From the NCBI GenBank assembly GCA_021495925.1, contig JAKEKT010000008.1, positions 248,001 through 312,000 of the forward strand: 64,000 bases of DNA. The letters run 5' to 3'. This document shows, piece after piece, positions 11,822 to 23,470 of this stretch. The position numbers and the translations under genes are program-made. Within the stretch, counting starts at the first letter, position 1, and each line of letters begins with the position of its first letter. The notes beneath the pieces are model-generated. The model was given only the letters and a program-made list of their open reading frames with translations, searched no databases and was not told the DNA's origin. Origin of the DNA: Diplodia intermedia. Taxonomy: Eukaryota > Ascomycota > Dothideomycetes > Botryosphaeriales > Botryosphaeriaceae.

Positions 11822-13473
11822 TATGACTGACGACTCGGCACTCATGGTATGACGATGGATGGCTCGCCAGGCTGTATGATATGCAGGCATACAATGGCGC
11901 GAGGCGTTTCGGGTTTCTCTTCGTGGGCTATGCTTTAATTCAGTCCATAATTGCTTATTCTCCATTGTTTACATGTCTTCATCTGCATCTGTTTCATAGA
12001 GTATATTCGACGCATTGTCAGTAATCCCCTTTAGTCAAGTAGAGGACATAGTACCATGGATTCCGCAATCAATGCATAATTTGGAATATCATATACCACG
12101 AATGATAAGGTTACACTTGTTTACGGATTACTGCAGTCGTTCTGACAGATATTGCGTCTAGGTGCACATAATACTCAAATCGAAATTACAGCTGGGTCGC
12201 AAACTAACCGATCTTCGCGAATCTTTCTTATCGTGAATCTTACGCTACACTTGCGTGGGTAGCTGAATCCTATTTCTGGATGCGTATAGAGCTTCAACCT
12301 CACATGTAAGTCCTATCTTTTTTTTTTTCAACTGTCCACAAATATAGACTTCAGCGAGGCACGAGAGGATTGAATCTTCTGTTGCAAACGGGGGAAAAAG
12401 TGAAGTCCCGTGAGATACGATTTGAGCGCACCCAGATGTTACATCCGACTCCCGTGGGCAGCTAAGCCTTATGTTTGTACACATATACAGTTATAAAACT
12501 CATATTACGTGTATTTCCCTCGTAGCAGGAATCATAAGACTCACACCCTATGAATGCCAAACATGGGGCAAATTGGGTGAGTAGGACATGGTCCCTAAAG
12601 TTCGTTGCGCACGGCGAGGTGGCGTCTTCTCTTGGGGAAGCAGGTGTCGATAGGCTTATGCCTCAACAAAGGTTTCGTAACGGGTTCGTGCGCGAATCTC
12701 TTCCTCGTTCACGTAGAATCGCGACGCGCGGGGGTTGGCTGCGACGAGGGCGGAGCGGAAAGGAACGTAAACGCGGGGCGGATTTTAACTTGGCGGGGCG
12801 GCGGCAGGGGCACGGCCGGTAGGGTCCTGCTGACGCTCGCTACGCACGGACCACATCGGCGCTAGCTAGCGGCCAGCTTTTGGGCGGTTGCGATGACGCC
12901 GTCAGGCAGCAGTGTGGGCGACATCGTGAAGAGGTGACGGTACTATCCGGATGCGGATTCGCAGCAAAGAAATGACAGACTTGTCCAAAGATGTTCCCAA
13001 CAGCAAATGAGCGGCCCGTCTGCTCCGCACCGTTCGGCAGGCCCGTAGATGGAGATAGCGCGTATTGGAACAGGGCGAATGCGCGCGAGAAGCTGCCTCT
13101 ACAGCTCTCTGTGTGGACCCGCATGTCAAACGCCGGCCTTGCTGCTTTGCGCTTGGGAGCAGTCCTGGCTGGTGCCAGGCGGCCGCGGCGCACCCGCTCC
13201 CCTATATCATTGGGCGGTCAACGCGTGGCCATTACTTTCGGCGGGCGGCGGGCGCGCGTCACGTGCAGATACCGGGCGCCGCATCAGCCAGCGAGGAGGC
13301 CACCGAACATCCACAAGCAGCTCCACCACCCTGACACTCTCCCTCGCGACCGCACCTCTCCTTCCCCTTTGCGCCTTCGCTCTCCAGCCTCGGTCTGCAA
13401 CCTTCGCCCAATTCGCGCACCATCTGCCCGGTCGCCCGCACCCGCTTGGCTGTTCTAACGTCCCTCCGCAACA
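11822..13473. other. Intergenic region between the two Rab genes
   Basis: No gene is recognised. 11.85-12.55 kb is A/T-rich, with poly-T near 12317, and contains two weakly similar segments (about 12255 and 12450). From 12.7 kb to the Rab11 start the sequence is GC-rich and includes the C/T-rich stretch usual just before fungal start codons. Confidence 0.45.
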
Positions 13474-14493
13474 ATGGCTAACGACGAGTATGATGTGAGC
13501 ATCCCCCGCCGTCGTGCCGCGCCTCGCGACGCTATACGGAGCTAACCCGTACTTCCTACAGTTCCTCTTCAAAGGTACCCCGCGCTCAAAGATCAGGTCG
13601 TGTTTGACGTGCGCTCACCGCTACCCCTCACAGTCGTCCTCATCGGAGATTCCGGCGTTGGTAAATCCAACCTTTTGAGCCGTTTCACGCGCAATGAGTT
13701 CAACCTTGACTCCAAGTCCACCATCGGTGTCGAATTCGCCACGCGCTCCATCCAAGTCGATGCCAAGACTATCAAGGCCCAGATTTGGGACACTGCTGGT
13801 CAGGAGCGCTACCGCGCCATCACCTCCGCATACTACAGAGGCGCCGTCGGTGCGCTGCTCGTCTACGACATCAGCAAGCACCAGACCTATGAGAACGTCA
13901 CCAGGTGGTTGAAGGAGCTGAGGGACCATGCCGACTCCAACATTGTCATCATGCTGGTGGGAAACAAGAGCGATCTGCGGCATCTGAGGGCTGTGCCCAC
14001 CGAAGAGGCCAAACAATTCGCAAGTACGTGGACTCGGCTTTCCTTGCTCCCAGCCCCCGCATACTGACGCGATCTATCACAGGCGAGAACAACCTTTCCT
14101 TCATCGAGACGTCCGCTCTCGACGCCAGCAACGTCGAGCTTGCTTTCCAGAACATCCTTACCGGTACGCAAGCCCCTCTCCCAAGCGCACACCGCTTTGT
14201 TGCAAACGATCCTTTGGCCTGTGGTTGTTTTGGTACCGTTCTCGGGGGAATCGGCTATCAGGTAGCAACGACGCACTGTGGCCGAACCAACCAAATACTT
14301 TATTTCCACCTGCCGCGTCCATTTGCTCGTGCGTCCTGTGCTAACGATCAAAACAACAGAGATCTACCGCATCGTCTCGCAGAAGGCACTCGACCAGGGC
14401 GATTCCGGACAAAACGCCATTGGCGGCGAGCGCAGAGTTATCGAGATCACGAACTCGGCCGAGACCGAGGCGAAGCAGGGCAAGTGCTGCTAG
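13474..14493 (+). CDS. rab11: Rab11/Ypt31-type small GTPase
   Basis: Five exons, 13474..13494, 13562..13574, 13634..14023, 14083..14163 and 14360..14493, encode 212 residues, the normal Rab11 length. The first two exons are tiny: 21 nt (MANDEYD) and a 13-nt microexon (FLFK plus one base). Motifs: GDSGVGKS from residue 16, switch-I TIGVEFATRS (the Rab11 form), DTAGQERYRAITSAYYRGA, NKSDL, ETSAL and C-terminal GKCC for prenylation. Rab11 directs trans-Golgi and recycling-endosome traffic to the plasma membrane, including delivery to the hyphal tip. All phases agree. It follows the Rab4-like gene in the same direction. Identity is secure. Confidence 0.97.
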
Positions 14494-16521
14494 AGGGTTC
14501 TCTCAATTCTCCTCTTCACTGCATACCTTACACGCTGGACTTTATCGAGGGATTTGGAGGGCGGCCTGGCGTCTCGATGAGTTGAGCGGCTTAGCTTTGG
14601 GGTCCCGATTTTCACAGAGGAAGATTGCAGATCTGCGGTATCCTGCGGTTTCTTTTATTAACGTAATATGCTTGGGGGATTCGGCATGAGGATTTCTCTT
14701 TGCTCTATTATTGCAGATTATAAGCCTTGATGGTCGTATGTTCATGACGCGATGACTACGACCACGAATTCGAATGCGGTATTGGGTTGTTCTACACTGA
14801 GTGCTTCAGAATCGTGCAAGACATGATTCAGTGAAGGCGTCTCTTGCGTCACAATCAATGATTTCAGTCGGAGTTTGTTTGGCCGATGTCCCTGAATGCG
14901 TCACCGCTCTTCGAGAGAAGCGCTGCCCCTTTCACGCAAAGAGAAACAACCGTGCCATTGAATCCACGTATCCTCTTCGAAGACGGAGACTTCCAGTATG
15001 TGCGATGTTGATCTTAGTCTTAATGAGTGCACCGACCGTCTCGGCGCCTCACCGCTCTATGGACTTTAGACAAGGGTTGCCCTCTTCAGAGAGAGAAAAG
15101 GGAAACGAAGTCAGTACTATCTTATTACGTGCGTATTATTTTTACCGTGATCGTTAAGCCAGCCGGTTATGTAATGCAATTTGAGACATCATTTGGTGGG
15201 TGGGTGATAGGACGGTTTTTCAATCAGCGCGTCTATACCGCGGCTAAAGGTGAAGTTGGTAGAAGGTGGCTGACCAAGTGTAGTTACGGGCGAAGATGGC
15301 GGCGTCATCGAAGGGCAAGGGCAGCGCGGGGCCGAGTATGTAGGCGGTGCGACAAGAATAGGAAGAGCACGCCCAGTGCACGAAGGTGAGTAAGAAAAAG
15401 AAGAAGAAAAAGGACCAAAAAAATACCGACGGCTTCCGAACGGGTATTGAGAGGAAGTGTCGGTTAGTGACTCCCCAGCAGTTTACAAGGAACCTGCCTC
15501 CATGAGCTGTATCTGGTAATACTTGCCTGTGACAACCCGGATTACCTGCGTAGCACCCGCGACCGTTCACCACGGCGATTCAGACGCGCTGCTGTGCGGG
15601 TATCGCTGCCTATCCTGATGATGACCGCAGCCTCTGTTAGTGCGTCCTTGTTATGTCCTCCTAGAGGAGCACCTGGCGCCGTACATCATGCAGCCTCAGT
15701 AAGCAGACGCCCCGACGGTAGGGCGTAGAAACGTAACAGTGGATTTTCCGTCTTACGGCTCTTGGAACACCCTTCTCTTTCTCGAGCGGTCTCGCTGGAG
15801 GTATTGTCTAGGGCTCTATTACGTGTAAGCTTTGGATTGCTAGCAGATTGGCTTAGCGTCTAGGACGCATATCTGACACCTGTCATTAGTGTTAGCACAG
15901 TATGCTCTGCAGACAGCGCGCCGAGAAGACCCACACGGTTGTCGTTATTGATATGGTGGTGGATGGTAAGCCATGGACAAGGGTTGAGATGAGGTTTGAG
16001 TTCGCAGGCATCGTGTGGGACTAGCGGCGGAGCTCTGCGGCACGCTGCCGAAGCCGACTCCACGATACGGTAGGGCTGAAGGCTCAATGCCGATCCCCGC
16101 CATTGATGTTATGCGAGCCGAACAAATCAGCAGGATTCTTTTTACTTTACACTATCCACATGTCGTGGGGTCCCTGTGTCGTTCCTAAGATCCTGTGTGC
16201 CGGGCCATGTTTTACCCCGGAGCAGAGTGCTTCGTAAATGTTGACTCCCTCTCTCTCTCTGTCGCCCTGTATTCCTTTGGCAGCGCATGACCATATCGTC
16301 GGAGCATGGTTGAACCGCCCCAGCAACTCATTTTTGTAGTTGTCCGTGGTCCCGGGCAGCAGCTTTTTGTGGAGAGCGCGCTTGCCTACAATATCAGCCG
16401 CCGGGGTTTGCAGGTGGGCCGGGGATAAGCGGGCGTGGCCTGTGCTGAACCCGCTGAAAACTTCCCGGTCCTGCAGCTGCAACCACGACACTAATAACAG
16501 CAACCACATCTCTGCACTAAA
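14494..16521. other. Intergenic region without recognisable gene
   Basis: About 2 kb between rab11 and RRP36, both on the plus strand. The open frames are short, with no conserved motif and no clear exon structure. A short (CT)n run near 16244-16259 is the only low-complexity feature. A non-coding RNA gene cannot be excluded. Confidence 0.4.
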
Positions 16522-17699
16522 ATGGTGTTGTCGCGGAATTTGAGCCGCTCGCTACGCGCGCGCGAAGAGGACTCGGACGACGAGCCATATTCCGACGAGC
16601 TCGAGGGCAGCTCGCCATCTGTCTTAGCAACTGGCGATGGCGGAGAGATTGAAAGCTCGGGGTCGGAGGCCGATGGTGATCAGGATGGGACCATGGACGA
16701 TGCTGAGGTACACTCTCTCTACTTCAGTTGCGATACCAAACACTGACGTTCTCGTCCGATCGCAGTCAGACAACGGCGAAGACGTCCAAGAACAGCTCAG
16801 CAAAGTCTCGTTCGGCGCACTAGCGAAAGCTCAGGATTCCCTTGCGAAGCACAAAGACAGCGGCAGGAAGCGGAAGCGAGGCTCGGATCAGACGGGGGAT
16901 CAGGAAGACAAGTTGCAGGCTCTACGCGAGCGCTTGAGGGAGCTGAAGAAGTCCAAAGCCGCGGACAGCAACACCAAGAAACCTCCGAAGAAGGCCAAAG
17001 CACCGGCTTCTGATGATGAAGAACCGTCCGACGAGGACCTCGAATCATCCGATTCCGACCAGGAGGATTCCGGCAAGAAGCCCAAATCCCGATCCTCTAA
17101 GCATGCACCCGCCGTCATGACCAGCAAGAAACCGGTTAGCCGCAAAAGGGAAGTCCTCGCGTCCAGGAAACGTGCCCCCCGCGACCCGCGCTTCGATGCG
17201 CTTTCTGGCTCTCTCAATAGCAATCAGCTCAAGCACAATTACGCCTTCCTCGATCAGTACCGCGACTCCGAGATGGCAGAGTTGAAGGCATCAATCAAGA
17301 AGACGAAGAGTGAGGAGGACAAAGCAATTCTGAAGCGGAAGCTATTGAGCATGGAGAGTCAGAAGAAGGCCAAGGACTCCAAGGAGCGACACGAGAAGGT
17401 TCTCCGGGAGCACAAGAAGCAGGAGAAGGACGCAGTGAAGCAGGGGAAGACGCCGTATTTCTTGAAGCAGTGTAAGTTGTTTGATTCAACGAGCTTTTAT
17501 CCGCAAGCTCCGCTTTATTCGGCGAACAGCCTACTGATATGTTCATGCTGCAGCCGAGGTCAAGAAGCGAGCTCTTGTGGACCAGTTCTCCAACATGAAG
17601 GGCAAGCAGAGAGAGAGACTCATCGAAAGGAGGCGCAAGAAGGCTACCGCAAAGGAGAGGAAGAACATGCCCGACGCAAGAAGGACGACGGGCGAGTAA
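16522..17699 (+). CDS. RRP36: rRNA biogenesis protein Rrp36
   Basis: Three exons, 16522..16707, 16766..17471 and 17554..17699, encode 345 residues. Rrp36 is a nucleolar part of the 90S/SSU processome needed for early pre-rRNA cleavages toward 18S rRNA. The N-terminal half is acidic and serine-rich, followed by lysine-rich repeats of nuclear character. The conserved core starts at KRAPRDPRFDALSG and continues with the NYAFLDQYRDSEM block and a long charged coiled coil. It ends in the family tail around GKTPYFLKQSEVKK, with RERLIERRRKK after it. The second splice joins KQ to SEVKK inside this tail, which supports the intron. The ATG at 16522 begins a Rrp36-like acidic leader. Confidence 0.94.
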
Positions 17700-18951
17700 T
17701 TATATGCACTGTGATTGGCTGCCACGCTCGGAGCGAGCCCGTCGCGCTCCAGATAAAGGGCGGGGCCAATTCCGGCGCTCTCTGCTGGAAGTACACATGC
17801 CATGGCGCCTATCGATTACTATATCGAAGACTCATATCCTTACTAGGCGGAGGAGTATCTCAAAGCTAAAAGCTGCATCTCGCATTCGAAAAGAGAGGAG
17901 TGGAATCTTCCCAACATTGTGGAAATACTTATTACTGGTCCGGATTCACAACTAGCAGCGGCAGCTCAACATGTCCAACGCCACGGGAGTTCTGGGAAAG
18001 CTACTATGACGAGGAATGTTGGCTTCGGGTATTGCTATGCTGTTTCCAAGGCGATAGACGACCTAAGCGGTTGTTGGCGCTTTCGATTGAGCCGCAGCTC
18101 TTGGAATGGATCATTCCTGGTTGCATGCACACGCGCAAGCTAGCTGAGGCTGCCTTTGCGACTGCATGGAAACCCACGCTCTCTTGGAAAATGAAACAAG
18201 GCCAAAGGCGCACCATCTCGTCGGTTTTTCGTTACTTGCAATGACGTGATCTGGTTTCTCGCTGCTGTAGCACACAGATCGTGGCTATGGCCTGTAGATT
18301 TGTCCGTAAGTGAATCACCACCGGTCCTATTGTTAGCTGTCAGCGACGGGATCCCACACTACCGTTCAGTAGAGCCAGCCAACACCCTCAATGACGCCAG
18401 CTGGTCATCCACACTACCTTGCTCTCCCCTTGTGCCTATTCGGGGAAAGCCTTTGTTTTCTGGTCGCTCCAATTTCCGCCTGTCTTTGAGCCGTGCCCCA
18501 GCTGTGGCACGCACCTCAGCCCTTGGCCGCAGCACTGCTCTTGAGCATATCGCGTATACGTGGGGCACGCCCTTCCCAGCATCTAGCTCTTACTTGGACG
18601 AGGCACGGTTCTAGTTCTGCATATGTGAACAATACGTTCAGAGTCACTGACAAATATGGAGGGGGCGGGAGCAGATGCGGAATTACGATTTGTTACTGAA
18701 ACGCAGACTGAGGGACCAGACTATAGAACAGACGCCACCAGCAACACCAGCTCTTTGAGAGGCGGAGCAGTGGCACGATTTGTGGCTTGCTTTCCACATC
18801 CAGGCTCTCTTGGCTGATGTGCATGGACCCCGCCTGCTGATTTCTTTGTTGCCTTATTCTCCCTCCCATATTGTTGGACCATTCCCGCCTCTTTGCCTCT
18901 GATCAAGAGCCTCTAGACATCTTTGCGACAGTTTCCGTCTCGACAGACAAG
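17700..18951. other. Intergenic region without recognisable gene
   Basis: About 1.25 kb between RRP36 and the cupredoxin-like gene (both +). The frames present are short and lack motifs. I see no repeat. The right end should hold the promoter of the next gene. Confidence 0.4.
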
Positions 18952-20227
18952 ATGCTTCAAGCCAAGCGACTGCCCAACGCGGTCATCTACGGACTCGCTC
19001 TTCTCAGCACAGGCGTCTCTGCCCAGAGCAGTGGCTCCGCCATAACTACCGATTCAGTCTCGTCGACAACCAGCTCAGCCGCCACGACTCACACCGTGCT
19101 CGTGGGAAAAGCAGACCACAAATTCGAACCGGACGTTACCCAAGCCCCTGTTGGCGATTTCATCAAATTCCAGTTTTACCCGAATAATCACTCGGTCGTT
19201 CGTGCCGAGTATGGGTACCCGTGTATCCCTTATGAGATGACCGGTATAGGAAAAACCGGCTTTTTCTCTGGATTCAACCCAGTAGACGCAATACTGGATG
19301 ATGTGAGTATCTCTGGTCGAGCTGGTATGCCTTCGATGTTAACATGTCCTTCAGCCGCCATCATACACGGTCCGAATCAACGACACTGACCCGATTTTTT
19401 TTTACTGCTCCGCACCTGGCTCATGCATCAACTATCAGATGGTTGGAGTGGTCAACCCAGTAAGTCCACAGAGAGCGGGATGCAGAGATACTAAAGGATT
19501 CTGACTTCTGCAGAACAAATCCACGTCGCTGGAGGTCCAGAAACAAAAGGCCAAAGACAGTTCTTTCGCGTTGAGCCCCGGTGAAAAATTCCCCGATGAA
19601 GCCGCTTCATCGTCGGTCCTGTCGGGAGCAGCCTCGGCGACGGCGACTTCAAAAACCACGGCGACAGCAGCGGCTGGTGAGCACTCAAGCAGCCTATCCG
19701 GAGGAGCTATCGCTGGCATTGTTATCGGAGCAATTGCGGTGATTGGCATCATGGCTGCTTTGTTCTTCTACGTCGGCCGCAACAAGTCGTTGAAAGAGAA
19801 GGTGGGGCGCCAGCCTGGTCCGATGAGCCCTCACGCAGCAGCCGGCAGCCCGTCCATGTTCCAGTCGCCAGTGGGCGTGTATCCGCAGAGCACCCCGTAC
19901 TTCCAGCGGACCAACATGGGATCGATGAACGGCGGCCCGCCGTCGTACTCGCCGGCCGGCGACGAGTTCGGCACCGGGCACGCCGGGGGGCACCCGCGCT
20001 CGTACTTCACCGAGGTTGGCATGTATCCGCACCACAACGGCATGGTGTCGGACGGGTTCGTACAGCTTTCGTCGAGTCCAAACGCTTATTACGCGAGGCT
20101 GATGCAAGGACGCAGCATATCGAGATCGTCCAACACAGGCAGCCCACCGCCGCCGGCATCGTCTCCACCCCCACCCCTGCCGTCCCCGGGCCCCAAAAGC
20201 CCTCATGTGCATGAGATGGCGGGCTAA
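18952..20227 (+). CDS. Cupredoxin-like cell-surface protein with one membrane segment
   Basis: Three exons, 18952..19302, 19355..19459 and 19514..20227 (introns 52 and 54 bp), encode 389 residues. A signal peptide (LALLSTGVSAQ) is followed by a Ser/Thr linker and a cupredoxin domain (about residues 45-155) with HKFEP, NHSVV, FYCSAPGSC and the MVGVVNP end strand. A Ser/Thr-rich stalk leads to a membrane segment (GAIAGIVIGAIAVIGIMAAL). The cytoplasmic tail is Pro/Ser/Gly-rich and ends in proline runs. This layout is known from fungal extracellular serine-rich proteins. The position where blue-copper proteins carry the second histidine ligand, beside the cysteine, is not histidine here (PGSC). 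Copper binding is therefore doubtful, and a wall or sensing role is speculative. Confidence 0.85.
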
Positions 20228-20973
20228 GATCGGGATGCCGTAATTGAGTGAGCGCTAGGAGCACGGCGTTCGGCGTTTGGACAGGCGCGTGATTGTGATT
20301 GCATGGAGGAGGACGGTGTTGTTGATGCTGTGCAGTTTGCTGTATTCTTCGTAGCAGTAGGGCGGGCGGAGCCTGCTGCTGGCCAATAATAGATGCACCC
20401 TTTTTGTTAAGTTCGCGCGCACCTGCAGAAGTGCGGGCATGGCTGGAGCGGGGCCCTAAGATAGCGCCGGCAAACACCCCGAGGCAGCGCAGCGATGCCA
20501 TCAAGGTCTCTGGGTGACGCCCGCGGCCACGGGCGGGCGAACGTGGCTGGGAGCGCAGAGATTTGACGGCCCGTTTCTCAGGTCGCCAGGCAGCCCTACG
20601 ACCGCCCCAGCCTGGCGCTGGTGGCCGGCCCGGCACATCGAAGACGCCGCGCACGCTGGCCGATCCTCGTCACGCTGCCGGCACCGCGATCCGTGATGAA
20701 ATGACAGCCAATTGTCGCCCCTCGTGGAGACTTGGCACGTCTGCGTCCCTCCGCAGTCGAGATAAATACCAGACGGCGTGCAGCCCTCCCGCAGGCCTAA
20801 TCCCTCTAGCTCTGGCCTGGCGGTGCTCCTCCTGCTCGTTGCTCGCTCGCTGGTCTCGCCCGCACCGCGCCGCCCAACGCTGAGCTGCCCGCGGAGAGCG
20901 CAGGGAAGAACATGCGTCCAGGGCGACGGCCGGCTACCCACTCCTGCTGCAAAACCTTCGTGAGCGCCTGACG
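20228..20973. other. Upstream region of the Pho80-like cyclin gene
   Basis: About 750 bp between two plus-strand genes. No gene is seen. A weak TATA-like sequence (GATAAATA) lies near 20760, about 210 nt before the cyclin start, and is not strong enough to call. Confidence 0.4.
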
Positions 20974-22225
20974 ATGGCCATGTTGCACTCTCCCTCGCCC
21001 ACCTTCTCCGCCTCCAACTCGCCGAGCGCGCCCTTCCACACCCCGTCGCGGCCGTACAATGCCTCGTGCCGCTCGTCCACCTCCAGCGCTGCCTCTCCGC
21101 GCGTCTTCACCCCTGCAGCTGCCGCGGCGCCTCCTTCGGCCAGGCGCATAGATGCCTCCCCATCGCTGGTACCCACAACCTCCGCCTCCGTCCAACGCGC
21201 CCGATCTCCGATACCCAAGCGGCAGACCTCTGATGCCGCAACCCAGTACACTCCCAACGACTACCCGCCTACGTTCCGCCCGACCCAGGGCAAGAGGCAG
21301 TCCAGCGCCAGCGCCGACCCACTACACCAGAGCCCGAGGGCTGCGAAGCGGAGGGAGACCTTCGCCGACGCAGAAGCAGCCACCACGGAAGGCCCTCAGG
21401 AGCCGGAGCCGCGGGTGACCCCGCAGCCTGCCACTGTCTCGAGCGCCATCCAGCGCGACGGAGAGGGGCAGGCGCAGCAGCAGGCGCAGCAGCAGCAGGC
21501 GCCGTCGCAAGATGATGGTGCTGCCGCGCCGCCGCAACCGCTGCACCCCGGCGCCAAGGTAATGCCCGTCAGGTACGAGGCGTGCGATGTCAAGGATCTG
21601 GGCGTCCTGATCTCCGACATGCTCATGGAGCTGTTGCGGCTGAATGACGCCCTCCCGCTGCAGGACGGCCAGCTGACGCGCTTCCACTCCCGGTACGTAC
21701 CGTCCTGCCCGTGCCCGCAGCCCAGCGGAGCTCCATGGCCCACGCGCCGGGTTGTGTGGCCTCCCTGCGAGCTCCGGCACGTGGGTTCGGGGACCTGTCA
21801 ACCACAAATCCTAACCCGGTTTTAGTGCACCGCCGAGCATCTCCGTCCGCGATTACCTCAACCGACTCATTGTACATGCGACTCTCTCGCCCCCGATTCT
21901 CCTTTCCATGGTCTATTACATCGACCGACTCTGCCTCCTCTATCCTGCCTTCACAATCAGCAGTCTTACCGTACATCGTTTCCTCATCGCTGCCGCCACT
22001 GTGGCTTCGAAGGGTCTCAGCGACAGCTTCTGGACGAACAACACCTACGCAAGAGTAGGAGGTGTCAGCACAAGAGAACTGGCACTGCTCGAGCTGGAGT
22101 TTCTCACGCGTCTGCAATGGCGGATCGTGCCAAAACCAGAGGTCCTGGTAGACTACTACAGCAGCTTGGTGGAACGGGGCGACGGCTATGTAATGGCGCA
22201 CGATCCAGACGCTGAGGAGGAGTGA
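20974..22225 (+). CDS. Pho80-like cyclin
   Basis: Two exons, 20974..21692 and 21826..22225 (133-bp intron), encode 372 residues. The first ~190 residues are low-complexity (Ser/Pro/Ala) with a glutamine run. The cyclin box starts near YEACDVKDLGVLISDMLMEL. After the splice it continues through SISVRDYLNRL and MVYYIDRLC to ASKGLSDSFWTNNTYARVGG and LELEFLTRLQWRI. That last block is characteristic of the Pho80 cyclin family, partners of Pho85-type kinases in phosphate and nutrient signalling. A second ATG two codons downstream is an equally possible start. The specific Pho85-cyclin identity is not determined, so no gene symbol is given. Confidence 0.9.
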
Positions 22226-23470
22226 TTTCCGGGAACAGGTTGCGTTTCGAGCTCTCATGAACACAGTTGTACGGGCGGTTGCTTCTGGTAATGATCTGCT
22301 TTGGATTGGATAGAGCTGTCCAGGACACCCAAGAGACTGCGTGGCCCTGGCTCTGATTTTATCCCGCGAGGAATCTCAGCTGGACGTGGCACAGGGAACC
22401 GAGGCGAGCGGACCGGAGCAAGGGAAGAATGGAGCATATCGAAAGTCGGCGTTGGGGGACAGCATTGCATTGCATTGCATAGCGGATACCACCAAGGGTG
22501 TTATGCAGGACTTGCGGCCAGCGCTTTTGCCTGGCTTTCTTCATGACTTTTCTAGAATGGAGGACCAGATTATCTCGTCTATGGAAAGCTCCTATCAAGG
22601 CGCGCCATGGGTGATAGCGGCATTTGGGCTGCCAATTGGCCCGGATGCCGCGTGCCGCGACTATCAACCTTCTTGATTGAACGGGGGCGGCTGCAAGCTG
22701 CTCTCAATTGGAACGTAGGAAGCAGCCTAAGCCGAGTTTCTCTCGCCATGGTGATAGGAAGCGGAGTGCTGGGAAGAACTGGGGCTGCGGGTGCTGCGCT
22801 GGCCCAATGAGCTTGAGGGCCCGCTTCCCCGGCAGCCTCGCTGGTCGGCCAACAGCCTTACAAGGTGTCGAATCGCCATGCTCACGACAAGGGAGGCCAC
22901 CTACGACAAGCACCCTCGCACAGCCATCTTCGACGTGCGATCTCTGCAGGATGAGCGCAGTCGCATGGGCTGCTGCATCAGCATCGCTATCGAAGATCCG
23001 CCCAGCACCGGCCGGGAATGAAGTACCTGCCGTCGCGCTGCTGCCCCAGCTCTCACAGCCGCCCGGCCGCCCAGCTCATGTACCCGGCTCTGAGACGCCT
23101 GCTTCCTCCTCTCCCGCCTTTTCAGCCCCTCGACAGCCCGCCCCGCGGGCCCTGCAGACCCGCGCATCACGCTGCATGTCCGCCCGCAGGCCGATTCGTT
23201 GCCTTAGTCCGTCCAGGGCCGCCGCGCAAACGCCCGCTGGCAGCACCGCAGGCGCATTGATACCCCATGTGCACGCATAGCCGCCGCATGTCTCAAGAGC
23301 AGTGAAATGAACGTGAGTCTACGTGGTCCCGGCTGCTCAGGTCCTGCCGCGGGCTCGATTGCGAGCTCTCGACGTGTCCTGCATACATAGCTTGAAGCTA
23401 AGCCACGCGACTTTGATAGTCACACGAGCTCCCGCCCGCTGCGCAGTTCCCGTGAAAAAGAAAAGAAAGC
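22226..23470. other. Intergenic region without recognisable gene
   Basis: About 1.25 kb between two plus-strand genes. It contains a short GCATT tandem run near 22462-22482. No coding frame has support. Confidence 0.4.
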
